DNA of 64,000 bases from Gordionus sp. m RMFG-2023 (GCF_954871325.1 NC_088775.1:13121561-13185560); one strand, 5' to 3'. Shown: positions 34,246-60,305, counted from the stretch's first letter. Numbers and translations are program-made. Notes: generated by a model from the sequence alone, not told the origin.

Positions 34246-35879
34246 ATGATGATGGGTATGCTTAAAGATTATATATTTTATTGCTTTGTATAAAAATAAC
34301 CAATTAATAATTTTTGGTAAACTTTACACTTTTGACTTCTCAATTTACAGATGAAAACAAGGTTAGAAGACCGATGAATGCTTTCATGATTTTCGCTAAA
34401 ATTAGAAGAGGTGAGATTCAAAGACAAAATCCTAATTTTAGTAATAATAAAGTGAGTGTCATTTTAGGACAAGAATGGAAATCTTTGCCAACCGATCAAA
34501 AAAAGCCTTATAAAAGAAAAGCTGAAGAGTTGGATAAAATGCATAAGATAATGCATCCCGGTATATAAATATTCACGTTTAACTATAAATATTTTTTTAT
34601 ATATGTAATTAAAATTATATTGGTAGATTATGTATATAGCCCAGCTGAGAGTAGAAAGAAAAAGGCTGAACGCATGCTCGAAAAAGTGGGGAAAAAAACG
34701 ATAGCCAAGCATTTGAAATTCGAAGATACTCCTAAAAAGTTTACCCACAAAAAGATGACAAAATTAAGCAGCCTTATTGATAAATTAAACAAATATAATG
34801 GTATAAATATAATTCTTTTCATTGGAAAACTTAGTTTGTTTTTTTGAATAGGATCAATGGCTTCCACCGTAGATAATAATTTAGAAGGATATAATAAGTT
34901 GGAGAAGTCTCATAGCGTAGGAGAACTAAATCTCGGATATACCCTGGAAATGATATCCGAAGATAACTTATTTAAGGATATAAATTTGGTACAAAGTGAT
35001 ACCATTTTAGAGTATCGTTCCATAAATAATATAGATCAAACTAATGAGAAAATCTTGTCATACACATCTGTACCAGAGAGTTTAATAGGTCATTCTATTT
35101 CGGATAACTTTTCATTGAATTATGTTACAGACTCTCAATGCAATACGCTAAAAAGGGAATGTTGGGAAGATGAATCCCCTCGACCTATACAATACGAATA
35201 TTATGATTACGTATTTAATAACAATCATAACTACTCAAATGATAATTCTGACACGTCCTGTTATTCTCATATATTTAATAACAATCATAACTACTCAAAC
35301 GATAATTCTGATACGTCCTGTTATTCTCATAATCAGCTGACTAATAACGATGTACCTGTACCCTTATTCAGGGAAAATGATTCACACCAACATACAGTGT
35401 TAACCGAGCTCAAAAATATAGACCCAAACTGTAAGATTGGCGGCGAAGATATTCTGAGATTAGCTATGCAATCAGCAGATCTTAATTATCAAACTCAAAT
35501 TAAGAGCTCCATACCTATGTTACTCGAATCAGATAATTCCAAACAATTTAACAATTATACGTATATGGTCAATTCATATCGACCGACAAATTTACCCCCT
35601 TTTGCGACATTCAACACCCCTCTTAAAAATTATTCGGAATCAAATTATAATTCACAAGAATTAAGATACTATCCTTCTGAAAATATGCGATATAGTAACC
35701 ATGCCCATTATTCTGACACGCTTAACACGAGTGAAAACGTAGGTTATCGTTTCTCAGAGGGTATTAACATTTCATATGATCAAAATTTTCCTAATGATTT
35801 AAATGATCATTCAATAAAGGGAGAAATATTTTATGATTTTAAACAAGAAAAATTCCTTCCAATCAAAATTGGATCCTAA
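34246..35879 (+). CDS. HMG-box transcription factor, SOX/HBP1-like
   Basis: Four exons in agreeing phase give 473 residues: 34246-34255, 34351-34560, 34627-34800, 34852-35879 (TAA). The HMG box spans about residues 7-80, beginning RRPMNAFMIFAKIRRGEIQR and containing KVSVILGQEWKSLP. An intron splits it exactly at HP/DY, giving HPDYVYSPAESRKKK, close to the SOX ending HPDYKYRPRRK. However, FMIFAK and SVILG resemble HBP1 and Capicua more than the SOX FMVW, so the subfamily is open. A basic tail follows, probably for nuclear import, and then about 340 residues rich in Asn, Ser, Asp and Tyr without a known domain. A 20-residue tandem duplication lies at 35211-35330. The protein should bind and bend the minor groove in the nucleus. 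The start exon has three ATGs in a row and then GTATGC. Confidence 0.9.
35211..35330 (+). repeat. 60-base in-frame tandem duplication in the HMG-box gene
   Basis: Two copies of 60 bases (35211-35270 and 35271-35330) encode the 20-residue unit FNNNHNYSNDNSDTSCYSH preceded by V or I. Only three or four bases differ, so the duplication is recent. It sits in the disordered, Asn-rich C-terminal part, where length change is likely tolerated. Confidence 0.95.
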
Positions 35880-37013
35880 AATATCATATATATTTTTTTC
35901 ATCAATTTGCATACCATATACCTTTTTTTTTTACAATTGATTTGAGAAAAAAGGTACCATTCTATAAGACCATATGGTATACAATTTTTTCGAGCATAGA
36001 TTATACTAGAATAATTAAAGAAATCATAAGAGTAATCGACGCGTTTTAATACGTTTGAAGTTAATCATGAAATTACTTATATCCTAGAGATTATGTTTAT
36101 TCTAGCATAAACTTTGTTGTTTATGTTTTCCCTATGTTTTTTTTAACATTATATTTATGTATATACTTAAAAATGAGATGAAATCTTAAATTATCATGTA
36201 TTTAAAGAGATTGCAAATAAAGTAAATATTGGATACACAAATCGATTTCCATGCAACATTAATTCCAATATTTTTTTTATAAAAAAATGCCTATAAGTGA
36301 GTTATTTTATCCCATGATTTCCTTAAATATATTAAAATAAAAACTGACCTCCTAGCATCAATACCCTAAAAAAAATTGAAAATCTTTCATCGCAAATATA
36401 GAAAATTCTAGGATCTCTTCAATTAATTTTGGACATATATTAAGAACGCCCCTGCTACTAGAATCATTAAATGGCTTGATTTGAGCCGATTTTTACAAAC
36501 GGCTAACTCAATATTTTGGCCAGAAAAAATATTGCCATAAGCCTCGAGATTTCTAATAGATGTCCAAACCTTTGTGCAATCTATGAAATATCTTCAGGTT
36601 TGTGTAATATCTTTTCTGAATAAAATATTGAGCTCAAATCTAGTCGTGTAAGAACACTATTCGCCACTAAAAAAATCACTTATAAGTTTCTGTGTATAAT
36701 AATGATAAATTGTTTTATTGCATTCATAAAATAAATTATTTTAATATACGTTTTTTTTGTTCTGTTTTGTGTAAATAATAAATATAAATAATTTCTTTTT
36801 TAAAAAAATACAAATATACAAACGTAACGGAATTTTCTTTTTTTATAAAATCTATACTTAATTGATTATTTTTACTATAATTTTATAGCAGTTTTTGAAA
36901 AAAATATACCCCTTCAAATATAATATTTTTTGGTGCGTACTCTAAAAAAAACGTGTTAGCTCTTAGCCTGAGACATCTGAGGAAAAACGATGCTTTCATC
37001 AGAATTCCATTTT
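35880..37013. other. Convergent intergenic region between the HMG-box and ADAMTS genes
   Basis: It holds the 3' ends of two genes pointing toward each other. Possible poly(A) signals are AATAAA-like runs near 36220 on the plus strand. The only clear insertion is the MITE at 36460-36660. No further coding signal was seen. Confidence 0.5.
36460..36660. mobile_element. Self-complementary MITE related to 49221-49410
   Basis: It shares GGCTAACTCAATATTTTGGCC, AATATTGCC...AAGCCTCGAGATTT and the terminal AACACTATT with the copy at 49221-49410. Its two halves are approximate inverse copies. It is the most diverged of the three family members in the window. Confidence 0.55.
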
Positions 37014-40000
37014 TTAAGGATTTCTTGTCAAAGATTTACATATACCTTTAATGCAATATCGTCGTTTTAGTATGTCGAAATGGTTGTAACATAATGTTCC
37101 GTTTGGAAATCTATCCACTATTTGTATTATGGATTCCTTTTGACAATGTATATTACAAGGAGTAAATTCGTTCTTTGATCGTGGATCTATATATATATAT
37201 ATTTTAATAAAAAAAGAATAATATTTTATAATTAAAAACAAAATATCCAAAAAAATCTGCATTTATTTGCCCCCCACCCCCCAAAAAAAATCCAGACCGA
37301 ATCAGAATGAACTGGATTAAAATTTTTATACGTTTTTACGGTTTTGGCTTAATCAGGTGTTTTTGATAATCAAAATATTTATATGATTACCATAAGGGAT
37401 TTGATATCCGTTAAAATTGTGGGATATTTGCTTGCATATTTGATCTGCGAATTCGTAGTTGGTGATTAATTTTCTGCATACCTTTTATTGATTTAATTGT
37501 AATATTTAATTTTACAAATAAATTTTGTATCAATTTTATTTTACATGATCTTGTTCGGGTTCACAATACGAAATCGTGTGATCTATTCCGTCACATTTTC
37601 TGAATATGTGGTGGTGACTTTAAATAAAAATTTATGACATTTATAATGTATATATATATAACAAATTTATATCTTAGAATAGAAAAAAAGATTGATTGTG
37701 AGAAAGAAGAAGTGAATAAATTTTGTTAAAATTTAATTGGCCATTTTAAATGCAACTTCTTGCATTATTAAAATAACCCCCATCCCCTTTAGTTAAATTG
37801 AAGGGATCATAATCTGGCCCGTTTAAGAAGTGAAATAGAACGGACAATTTTTTTTGATTCTAGATAGAGGTTTTAATATGTTATGCAGTCCAGGACCGAA
37901 GATCGAAAGGGTGATACAATTTTAAAATGAAAATAAAAAAATTTTTTTAAAAAATATAAAAATATTCATCTCTACTTTGAACTCTGGCAGTATCTTTTGA
38001 CCATCCGAGTTCCTATGCTGCCTTCTAAACAATTCGGTTGGCATGACTCAATAGGGATCCATTGGCTCCATTGGCCATTTGGAATCGTTTCGTACTTATA
38101 TTTGCTGAGGGCATAATCGTCTAAAGGATAATAATCATAATGATGATTTGATACGGATTTAGGAACACATTTGCCGGATATGCACCACTAAAATTATTAT
38201 TTTTTTATAAAAAAATATATTATTATATATGATTTTAGACCAAAAAATATTCTTTGAATATCCAACTTCTAATACATATAAACCAAATAATTTTACTTAT
38301 TTTTAAAGGGTAAACCAAAAATTAGAGGAGGCAAAATTCAAAAATAAAAATTTTTTGAATACTTTTTGAAATAAAAGAAATATTTTCTATATTCTTTTTT
38401 TTTACATTGTTATAAGCACACGATGTCCCCTCTAAAGCTGGATGAGGGCTTTTTTTGATCAGAGTAGTTCCGACAATATTACAAATTAATTCTTCGCATA
38501 TATTCTAAATGGGGGAGAAGAAGATATAATAAATTATTATTTTTTAGATAAATATTTATATTTTAAAAATAATTAAAAATGAAACCTTATTTGGATCATG
38601 AAATGGTCTGGCATCTTGACCATAAGCTATTTTGCATTGCATATCTGCTTTGTAAATTTGGCCAGGGTATTCGTTTTTCCTGGTATTTAACTTAATGATT
38701 TCTGATATGTTTTCGTATTTGTTCTTGTAGAGACACGAATAATGTCTAATCAAAGTCGAATAACGGAAGGAGAAATTTAAAAAAAAAATTTTTTTTTGAA
38801 TGACACTTTAATAATTAATATCATTTATCATAATCCTTATACATGTTATTTCCCGTGTAATGGCCCTACTAGCTATTTTTTTTAAAGAAAAACTTAAATG
38901 TGTTATGTCCCGCGTATTAAGAGGCCAATAATGTTGTAAAATTGTAAATAATTTATGGCCATATCCTGGTTCGACTTATTACTAAACATTGTTGTTTAAA
39001 AAGTAAAATAGGAAAAAAACGAAACAAAAAATAACAAAAAAACGACAAACGAAAAAAAAAAGAAAAAAAATATGCATAATAACAATGCCACCAAACACTT
39101 TTAAACAAGCCAAAATAGGGTGTCCTAATTCAAAAAAAGAAGTATTAATTTTAAGATCAAATCAAAAATTAATGGCCTATTTTAAAATTGGGTCGAACAA
39201 GGAAACAGTCTATATACTAACTATAATTTTTTGAAAATACGGATTTGAAAGTATTTCTTTTTTTAAATTGAATGTCAATTCGTTTTATGATAATAAAATT
39301 TTTTAGCAATTACCTCAGATTCTTTCTAAAATTTCTTCGACTACACTGAGACCAGACATCGCTATAAGGCCCTTGAAAATGTGGACTCATTAGATGATTA
39401 TTAGGGTCACAATCCTTCGAATTGCTTTGGCCATCATGTTCAATTCCTAATCTATAATCGGATAAATTATTATAATATATCTCCAAAAATAGATAATTAT
39501 ATGTCTAATTTGAGCAATAATATCGGGCGCCTTCTAATTTAATCAAAATTATTTATTTTCTATAAATATAAAATGAAATTTGAAGAAAAAAAACACACGA
39601 GGAATTTGATTTCAGGACAGTATAAAAAATTTCTAAATAATTATTAATAAGACTAGACCTAAACTTTTATTAAATAAAAGATACACCTGTCCATCAAAAA
39701 GACTTAGGACAGTTGAGTTTAAACACATAATTACTTACGAAATCAGCTATAATTGATAGGGTGATGTTAGTCTCAATGCGTTTTCCCGTCAATGTACTAT
39801 TTTTTATTTATACTTCAAATAATATTTTGCATGCTTTTTATCAAATTTTGTAAAAAAATCTGATTTTATCAGAAAACGTGTTATAGCATGTTTTAGACTA
39901 TCTACCCTTTGAATTTCAGACAATTATGCCAAGAAATTTTTTAAGCTGAAATATAATTTATAATCTTTTCCGCAGATATTTTTTCTCTTTTAGTCTCACT

Positions 40001-43000
40001 CTAGCTGGAATACATTACCGATATAATCATATTTTTCTTTGAATTTAGAAAAGTGCTCAAAAGTGATTTTAAGGTTTGAGAAAATAACATATTGACGCTA
40101 ACATAAGAATACAAATAAAATTTTACGTGTGAGCTATTTCGTGTGCCACTATATAAGAAGTTTTAAAGCCTTCTATAATTGATATTAACACCCCTTTCTC
40201 TATAGAGCATACTGATTGATTAGCGTAACCTTTATTATTTTTTTTAAAAAAAGTTGAAATTATACATAGTAATTATTTTTTCCTTGCCAAAGTAAATTAT
40301 TTATTTGCTGAATAATCTAATTTTTATAAATATCTTTTATTTTAAGTGGTATGATGCTATCAGATAAGATTATATTTTATAATTCTTACCATTATTTTTT
40401 GTATACAAAACAAATAAATGATAAAGTTTATATACCTAAAGCATTATATGTGGCACCATTTTGCTTGATAGTGAGAGATTTCCTAATAGTATGTGATAAA
40501 GATACATTTAAATTAATATTTTCAGATCAGAGATTATTTTTTTTGGAAATAATTGAAATATAAATATATGTAGTGTAGCAAATACCGTGTCAACAAAATA
40601 GCTACATCCCAGTATTGGCCTTTAGTTTTCAAACTGTCTCTATATTGATAGTGGCTAAAATCACTCAACATAGTGTCTACTGAATCATGTTGTATAGTTT
40701 CCTGTTAATAAAGTTATATTTTAAATGATATATAACATATTTGTTAAAGATAAATAATTTTGGGAGGCAAAAAAAGACGGATTTATGGTTTCCGCCCATT
40801 CGTAACTAGCTGACATTATTCCTATTCAAAATCAATAGGAATCAAATATAAATTATTCGCATTCGATTCTTTTGAATGAATCGATATGAATAGTAAAATA
40901 CACCATTCTTATTCGATTGGTATAAATACGCCATTCTTAATCGGTTGGCCAAAATATGAGGACCGTTCAATAGAATCGAATATGAATAATTCCCTAGTTA
41001 ATTCGTATTCGTAGGTCTAGGTGACATAAATGATACAAATGGACGGTACCATATTTTACCCACTTACCAATATATATATACCAATATATATACCAATATA
41101 TATATATATATATTATTTTTACCCATTTATTTTTTAGTATGGCGAGATAAGATAACTTCACGGTGATTTTATCTCCGATGCTATTGTGATGATAAATGAT
41201 CTGGACCTGAAAACATAATAAATTTTTATTAACAAACATTAAAACTAATCATCTGATTGAGTTAATTTTCACAACTAAAAAAATGACATCATAGACCCTT
41301 TAATCAATGGGGGTCTCGACCCCGTCTAGGGCCAATTTTTTTATATAAATTTTAAATCTCGATCCCGGCCCGGACCATGATATATTTATATTTTTATTTG
41401 ACGGTTCGGGCTTTGCACCGAATTGTTGGGTTTTATTATGAAGTTTATGAAATATTATAAAATATAAAAAGAATACACAGTCCAAATATTTCAAAAAGGG
41501 AGGGAGATGAGAAACTACATTTATGACTATCCCCCACCATAATAGTTACTATAAGTATTTGATTGTTGTAACCCTGCATTCACCATTAGCTCGAATTTGC
41601 GGTGACTGAGAATTTTGTACACCCCGAATTCACGCTAACTGTGTATTAAGGGTCAATAGAGATTAAATAACTTATATAAAGTATATGCCAGTGAATTTTA
41701 TTATTATGTATTATAATCAGAATTTTCTTTTAAAATTAAATTTATAACCAAGCTTAAAATGTCTTTCAAATATTTTTGGAGAATATTGTAGGGAGCATCG
41801 TTTAATTTTTGGCGCAACGTTTTGTATAATTCTTTGTATATATTTTCTACTACGTCATGACTGCAGAAAATCCCCAATTCAAGTGAGACCTCCTTATCTC
41901 TATAATTGAAATCGATCCAAGCTTGAGGAGATATTTCCGGTGTAACTATTTTCTTACCTATATTTAAACAAAGTTATGATGTTTAAATAATAATATAAAA
42001 AATAACTATTCTTTATTAAGGCTACACCCTAACTTACGAATTGTAAATAATTATCTGAAGAGAATATGTTGTAGAAAAAAATAATAAGAATAAGTATACA
42101 TTTTTTTTAAAGGTATCATTGTCATATTTTAAAAGATATAAATTAAAAAAAAAACAATCCTATCTACTGTTCTGAATAGAATAAAAAAAAATTAAGACAA
42201 GATAGGACGCCGATTAACAAGTTATAAGAATATGATTTATAATTAGCCATTTTTTACTGAATGGGCAGAGATCCGGTTGTTGAGTGGAGTTAGTAGAGTT
42301 CAAAGATCTTTTGCGTCTGGAAACATTTTTATCAATGGATTTCACTAAGTGCAAGGCATCATTCATGACCAATCTTTTGACAGGTGATGATGTTCCTAAT
42401 TTACGATTTTGTATGGGATGAATTTCGTAAAACTCTCCGTGAGTTTTGATTACACCTTCCTTTTTGTTAAAAAAAATTAATTCGCATAGTCATTTTTAAA
42501 AGTTAGCGAGTTGACTTAAATGTAGATTAAATTTTTTATTTTAAATTTAAAAATATTTGCTTAATGGATTTACAATAAGGTACAATAAAGAATCAGGCAT
42601 CCCAATTATAAGACATTTTTAAGGTCAGCTGATACCCTTCTTTTTAAATCTATGTAATTTAATTATCAAGAAAATATAGATCATTCAATAAAAGCATCCT
42701 TTAATTTCTAAAAGATATAATGTATAGCTTATTTTTTGTCACCATAGATCCTTAAAAAAGACACTAAGTGCCTTAAAAAAGCGATATATATTATTTTATC
42801 ATGTAAGATATCATTTCAAAAAATAAGATAATGCTCATGAAGCTTAAATTGATATAATAATTTTATCATGTAAGATAACATTTCAAAAAATAAGATAATA
42901 CTCATTAAGCTTAAATTGATATAATAATTTTAATTGTATAAAATGCTATCAATTAAAATTGCGATATAATAATAATAAATATATAATTTATAATATTAAA

Positions 43001-45009
43001 ATAGATATAAAAAAAGAGCATACCAATGTCCCTTTGCATTCGTATATACTAGCGTAGCTTTCCTTGTCATCTGTAAGAGATCCGAAATAATGATCACACT
43101 CATCAGTACCTTTATCACCTCCCTTTATATGCTTAGCCAAATCATCGAGGTGTTCACTGCTTTGATTTTCGTGCACCAAAACTACCTTAAAACTTGGAGA
43201 TACCAATTGAATCTTCCTTTCCAATTTAAGGACTCTAACCTTATTAGCAATGGTTATCTCGTATACTTTGTTGTTGTAAACGTTAGCCTTGAGACCTGCT
43301 TCCGAATCGAACGAATAGTCGTACTTGTAAGATGAATAGTAAGAAGTGGTTCGGTTCCAAAATGTTTTTGAGTTGTTGCCAATCGGGGAGGCGTTATTGT
43401 GATATATATTTTTTTTTGAGGACTTATTTTGATGTGATAAGTTGAAAGGGACGTAGGAGAGGAAAGAAAAATCAAATTTGGAAGAGTTTTGTGGCGTGCC
43501 TATTGGATAGGAAAAATTCCAGGACAATACATTCCTAGGATGCAGCTTTAATATGGAGGAAATACTTAAGTTTGTTACACCTTCTTTTACATCGTAAATC
43601 AGATTTTTGTTTAAGTGGTTTATTGGCAAACTTTTATTAGTATGTTTTTGGATATTTATCTTAGGATTCAAATCTTTGAGATCTAACTTCTTTACATTCA
43701 CGAAAGAAATCTCGCTCAAGTTGGAGTCTTGAATTTAATTCAATTTTTTTGTTAAAAAGGAAAAATGAAATTTAATTTTAAATTTTGAAAATAAAAAAAA
43801 TATATATGTTAGCGGCAATATGTTTTTTTTGGGGCAAAATGTTATTTTACACCTTTAAATCATTTTTTGAGGGTGTTTTTTTTTAATTTAAAAATCTGAT
43901 TTTACCAGAAAAATAATCCATCAATTTAGAATACCTATCTTATGAAATGTAGATATACCGTTAATTCTGAGTCATTTATAATTTAATTGAAAAATCTATG
44001 GAAAGCGAATAAAAATTATAATAAATTCAAAAGGACAAAATTATCCTAAATTCATAGGATAGGTATTTCAAACATGATGGAATACATTTCCAGTTAAAAC
44101 AAAATCTTTACATCTTAAAAAATGATTTAAAGTTGAAAAAATAACACATTGCTGTGAAAATCATAGACGCTGACATATATACTAACAAATAGTCAATATA
44201 TACTTTTATTATTGATTTACAAAATATTATATAATAATCACTACAGTTGCTATGCAGATTAATTCAAATATTTTTTAATTCGTTAATTTAAAAAAACGCA
44301 CTCAAAAAATGATATTTTATTTTATAATCGAGCATATAAATACTTTGAAGGGATAACAATTCATTGTTAAATAAGTGCTGACGTTTGAATACTTCCTGTT
44401 TAAGTTTGGTTTGCTAAAATAGATATAGTAGTTTTAAACAAATTTCACAAAATGATGAATATATTATCAGAGAGCTGCAGGCCCCAGCCCGTAACCGGCC
44501 ATAGCAGGAGATTTAGAAAATTTTAAAATTGCAGTAATTTATTAGTTTAAAAAAAACATAGAGATTGATTGATAAAAGTCAAAATTATTTAAAATAACAA
44601 AATTGTGAAAATTAAGGATAAGGCCAAATTTTTTTTAAAAATATCCGAGTTTGGAAAATACATTTTCGGATAGGTCCTACTATTCAGACATCTACAAGTC
44701 TCTGATATAAATATATTATTTATTACTAAAAATAAAACCAATAATTTTCCTTTAGCCAAAAAGAATCTTAATTTAAAATTATATGATATTTGAAATTTAT
44801 TTAAAAAACATGCAAAATTAAATGATATTTTTTAAACAAAATATATATATAATTACCATTGATTTAGGTATAGTAGAACTAGGTAAAAGTGCATTTACAC
44901 TTCCTAATAACCACATTTTTAAGAATAATAACAACAAAGCTAAATATAATAGACGGAATGTAGGGACAACTCCAATATAAGAAGAGGTTATTATTGATAA
45001 AATTTTCAT
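37014..45009 (-). CDS. adamts: ADAMTS-type secreted zinc metalloprotease
   Basis: About 14 exons give roughly 820 residues. Exons: 45009-44857 (signal anchor, LLYLALLLLFLKMWLLGSVNA), about 43727-43024 (prodomain), 42459-42258 (prodomain end with furin site RRKRS), 41957-41749, 40701-40586, 40482-40436, 40229-40127, 39451-39314 (catalytic), 38745-38586 (disintegrin-like, YPGQIYKADMQC), 38504-38406, 38187-37976 (Cys-rich WCISGKCV and TSP1 with GQWSQWIPIESC), 37617-37545, 37473-37391, 37186-37014. The zinc site HEIAHTLGIEHDG is complete across an intron, and the Met-turn is LMSP. The gene should cleave extracellular-matrix proteins after prodomain removal. The frame closes soon after KRRYCIKGICKS, where other ADAMTS proteins continue into a spacer and more TSP1 repeats. 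The exon 1-2 and 12-13 joins are not fully settled. Confidence 0.92.
39764..40104. mobile_element. MITE, TATGTTAGCGTCAAT family, copy A
   Basis: The ends are ATGTTAGTCTCAATGCG and CATATTGACGCTAACAT. The interior shares AAATCTGATTTTATCAGAAAA with copies B (43803-44180) and C (59110-59493). It lies inside the ADAMTS intron that splits the zinc-binding motif, only 23 bases from the exon carrying HEIAH. Confidence 0.8.
40793..41025. mobile_element. hAT-like MITE with TTCGATTCG sub-terminal repeats
   Basis: It has dense ATTCGATTC and GAATCGAATATGAAT repeats in both orientations, as in the sub-terminal regions of the element at 9306-10297. It lies in the ADAMTS intron 41748-40702. No target duplication was identified and the borders are approximate. 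A short ATATATACCAAT microsatellite follows at 41068-41115. Confidence 0.45.
41573..41652. mobile_element. 80-base MITE related to 51755-51869
   Basis: It starts CCCTGCATTCACCATTAGC and ends GCTAACTGTGTATTAAGGG. The core (CGAATT... GAATTCACGCTAACTG) matches the element at 51755-51869, though its own ends have diverged. It sits in the ADAMTS intron between the catalytic exons 41957-41749 and 40701-40586. Confidence 0.6.
42794..42927. repeat. Two 67-base tandem copies in an ADAMTS intron
   Basis: The unit TTTTATCATGTAAGATA... ATATAATAA occurs twice head to tail with a 67-base period and only three or four differences. It is intronic (42460-43023) and has no visible coding or end signals, so it looks like a simple recent duplication. 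Confidence 0.85.
43803..44180. mobile_element. MITE, TATGTTAGCGTCAAT family, copy B
   Basis: The left end is TATATATGTTAGCGGCAATA and the right end CATAGACGCTGACATATA. The interior carries AAATCTGATTTTACCAGAAAA and GAGTCATTTATAATTTAAT, shared with copy C. It lies in the first intron of the ADAMTS gene. The TA-rich flanks would suit a TA target duplication but do not prove it. Confidence 0.8.
44468..44704. mobile_element. GC-rich-ended hAT-like MITE
   Basis: The ends are CAGAGAGCTGCAG and, inverted, CAGAGACTTGTAG, with GGCCCCAGCCCGTAACCGGCC next to the left end. It resembles the island at 14490-14640 (CAGAGACCTGTAGAGG) and the 33465-33854 family. The flanks share only part of eight bases, so it is an older copy. 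It lies in the first intron of the ADAMTS gene. Confidence 0.55.
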
Positions 45010-47284
45010 TTCTATATATATTTACAAAATTCCCAGAATAGTTTTTTGAAATGAATTAAAATAATCCCCGATTAAATTGAGTTTGAACTGACAATTTAAA
45101 TGAGAAATTCTAAAGTTGTTAAAAGTTTTAAAAAATAAAATTTTTATATACACAATTTTAAAATATCTATAATTCTTCTATAAAAAAATAATCATAAAAC
45201 TAAAAGAAAAATTCGGAGAAAATTAAGACTTAGAAAAAATAAATAACGTAAGAATGATGAGGGAGAGGGGATTGAAAAGGCCTTAAACTTTAAATATAAT
45301 TATTTACAAGAGGATATTAAATATATATTGTTATATAGAGATGAATAATTTATTTTGGCTAGGGGGTGTATATGCATTCAAATCGCACAATTAGATGCTT
45401 ATAAAAATGATCTTTATTATATATTTTTACAATAAACTTTCGAAAAAAAAATTTTGTCAAATTTTATTAGACAACTTGTCTAATAAACAACACTCCAAAA
45501 AAAGAGTCAAACGAAAAAAAAATTCATAAAAATCATTACAAAAATTAAAGTAGATAACTTCAGGACATATAAAATAATTTTCACTTATGTTTTATGAGAT
45601 TAAAATTAATACACTTGATATTAAAAAAAACATAATTATTACTATATAGAGTTATGAATAATTAATGAGTTGATATTTTCTTTTATAATTTAAAAACAAT
45701 GTTATTAATCCCATTATAATTATAAAATCCTAGACTAATTTGTCACTACTTTATTATTATAAAAAAAATATTCGGGGTTTCTTTAGATAATTTCATAATA
45801 TATATTTGAGTAAGAGTGTTCATCTTGGAGAAATGGATTTCGAAGAATAATCTTTTTTAAAATTATTATTATCATATTTAATATAAATTCAAAGGCATGA
45901 TTTTATTTAAGAATGAACGAATAAATTAAAAATTATAAAAATTCTTAATTTCCAATAGATACTTTAGTTTTTAATTTATCGGAATCGTTCGTATTTTTTT
46001 GTATATACCCTAAAGTTAATAGATAGCAAATCATTTTTCTGATAAATCGATGATCAAAATTATATTTCAATAATTTAAAAACATTAAAACAAAATTGTTA
46101 TAAATTAAAATTACATTTCAAAAAGATATTAAGAAATTGCCTCTTCTTTTTATATAACTATTTTATTTTAACTAGTTAATTTTCTTAGAAAATCTGACTT
46201 ACTTTTTTTAAATATGAATATTTAAAAAATATAAATTAAATTATAGGGTAATAAAACTATTTTTTAAAAAGAATACACTAATATATCTTATTTCAAAAAA
46301 TATGATTCTATTTATATATGTATGCGCAAGAGTACCTAAGGCATTTTAGCATCGACATTTATTAAATATTTTAATATAACATTCATAGATATTTCCTATG
46401 GGCTCGAAATGATTTTTATTTTTGAAAATGTTAGGATAATTTGATCTTTATAAATATTATTAGACTAATTTCAAATATGTTATAGTTATACCTCTATAAT
46501 ATTTTCTTTTGTTTTGCTACTTACAGACTTTTGGAGATTATAAACTTACACCTTATTTATATATGCAAAAATATGATTTTTTTTTCGACTAGACATAATG
46601 GTGCTTGCGATATGTCAAATTTTATTTAAAAAAAAGAAGTATATTATATAAAAAATATATCATAAATATGACCAAATTGTTGTGACTGCTTTTTTGGGTA
46701 GATAATATATCAAATGAGGTTATTGATTAAGAAATTAGGTGTCGGGAAGGAGGGGGGGTGAATATAAAAGGTACTTATATAATATAATATTTATATTTTA
46801 TGACTAATAAACGCTGAATGTGTGAAAATATGACACCTAATTTAAAGGATTCAAAAATTTCGACATAATAATATTTATATTACCATAAATATGGTATAGT
46901 AATATTATTCATTTATATAGTTTAGCTGCTATAAAGGTTCAAATAAAAATCATTTTCTAATTACCATAATTTCAAATAAAATAATTAGCTAGTAAAAGAT
47001 TAGTATAGTCATCTTGCGAATTACCAAGGGGCTGAACCTCAGAACACTTAAATTAAATGCTTAAAATATTTTCTTTTTAATAGAACCTTGTTCTAATTTA
47101 AATCTAAATTTGAATCCATTTTAGAAAAATAATCTAAATGCTAGAATTTAGAGATGACACTGTATTTGGTATATTATATTATATTACATTTAAATTTTAT
47201 TTTTTTAAAATTTTATAATAAAATAGTAATATAATAATCTGTATTTTTCTTTATTTATTATAAAGTTATAATTATATACATAAT
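45010..47284. other. Intergenic region between FRMPD 3' end and ADAMTS start
   Basis: It must contain the ADAMTS promoter just right of 45009 and the FRMPD polyadenylation site left of 47285, since both genes run on the minus strand. I saw no clear core promoter motif in this AT-rich DNA, no open frame of note, and no repeat ends. Confidence 0.5.

Positions 47285-60305
<13,021 letters not shown>

Noticed and set aside
34464-34867. Two antisense open frames of 79-94 codons over the HMG-box exons
   Set aside because: They are shadows of the plus-strand exons and introns with no motif of their own.
40351-40563. 70-codon plus-strand open frame
   Set aside because: The minus strand here holds the 47-base ADAMTS exon 40482-40436, which restores the phase and the ILLTR...LGYANQSVC sequence; the plus-strand frame has no family match.
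43090-43475. Open frames on both strands within the ADAMTS prodomain exon
   Set aside because: Only the frame continuing into the furin-site exon matches an ADAMTS prodomain; the others are incidental.
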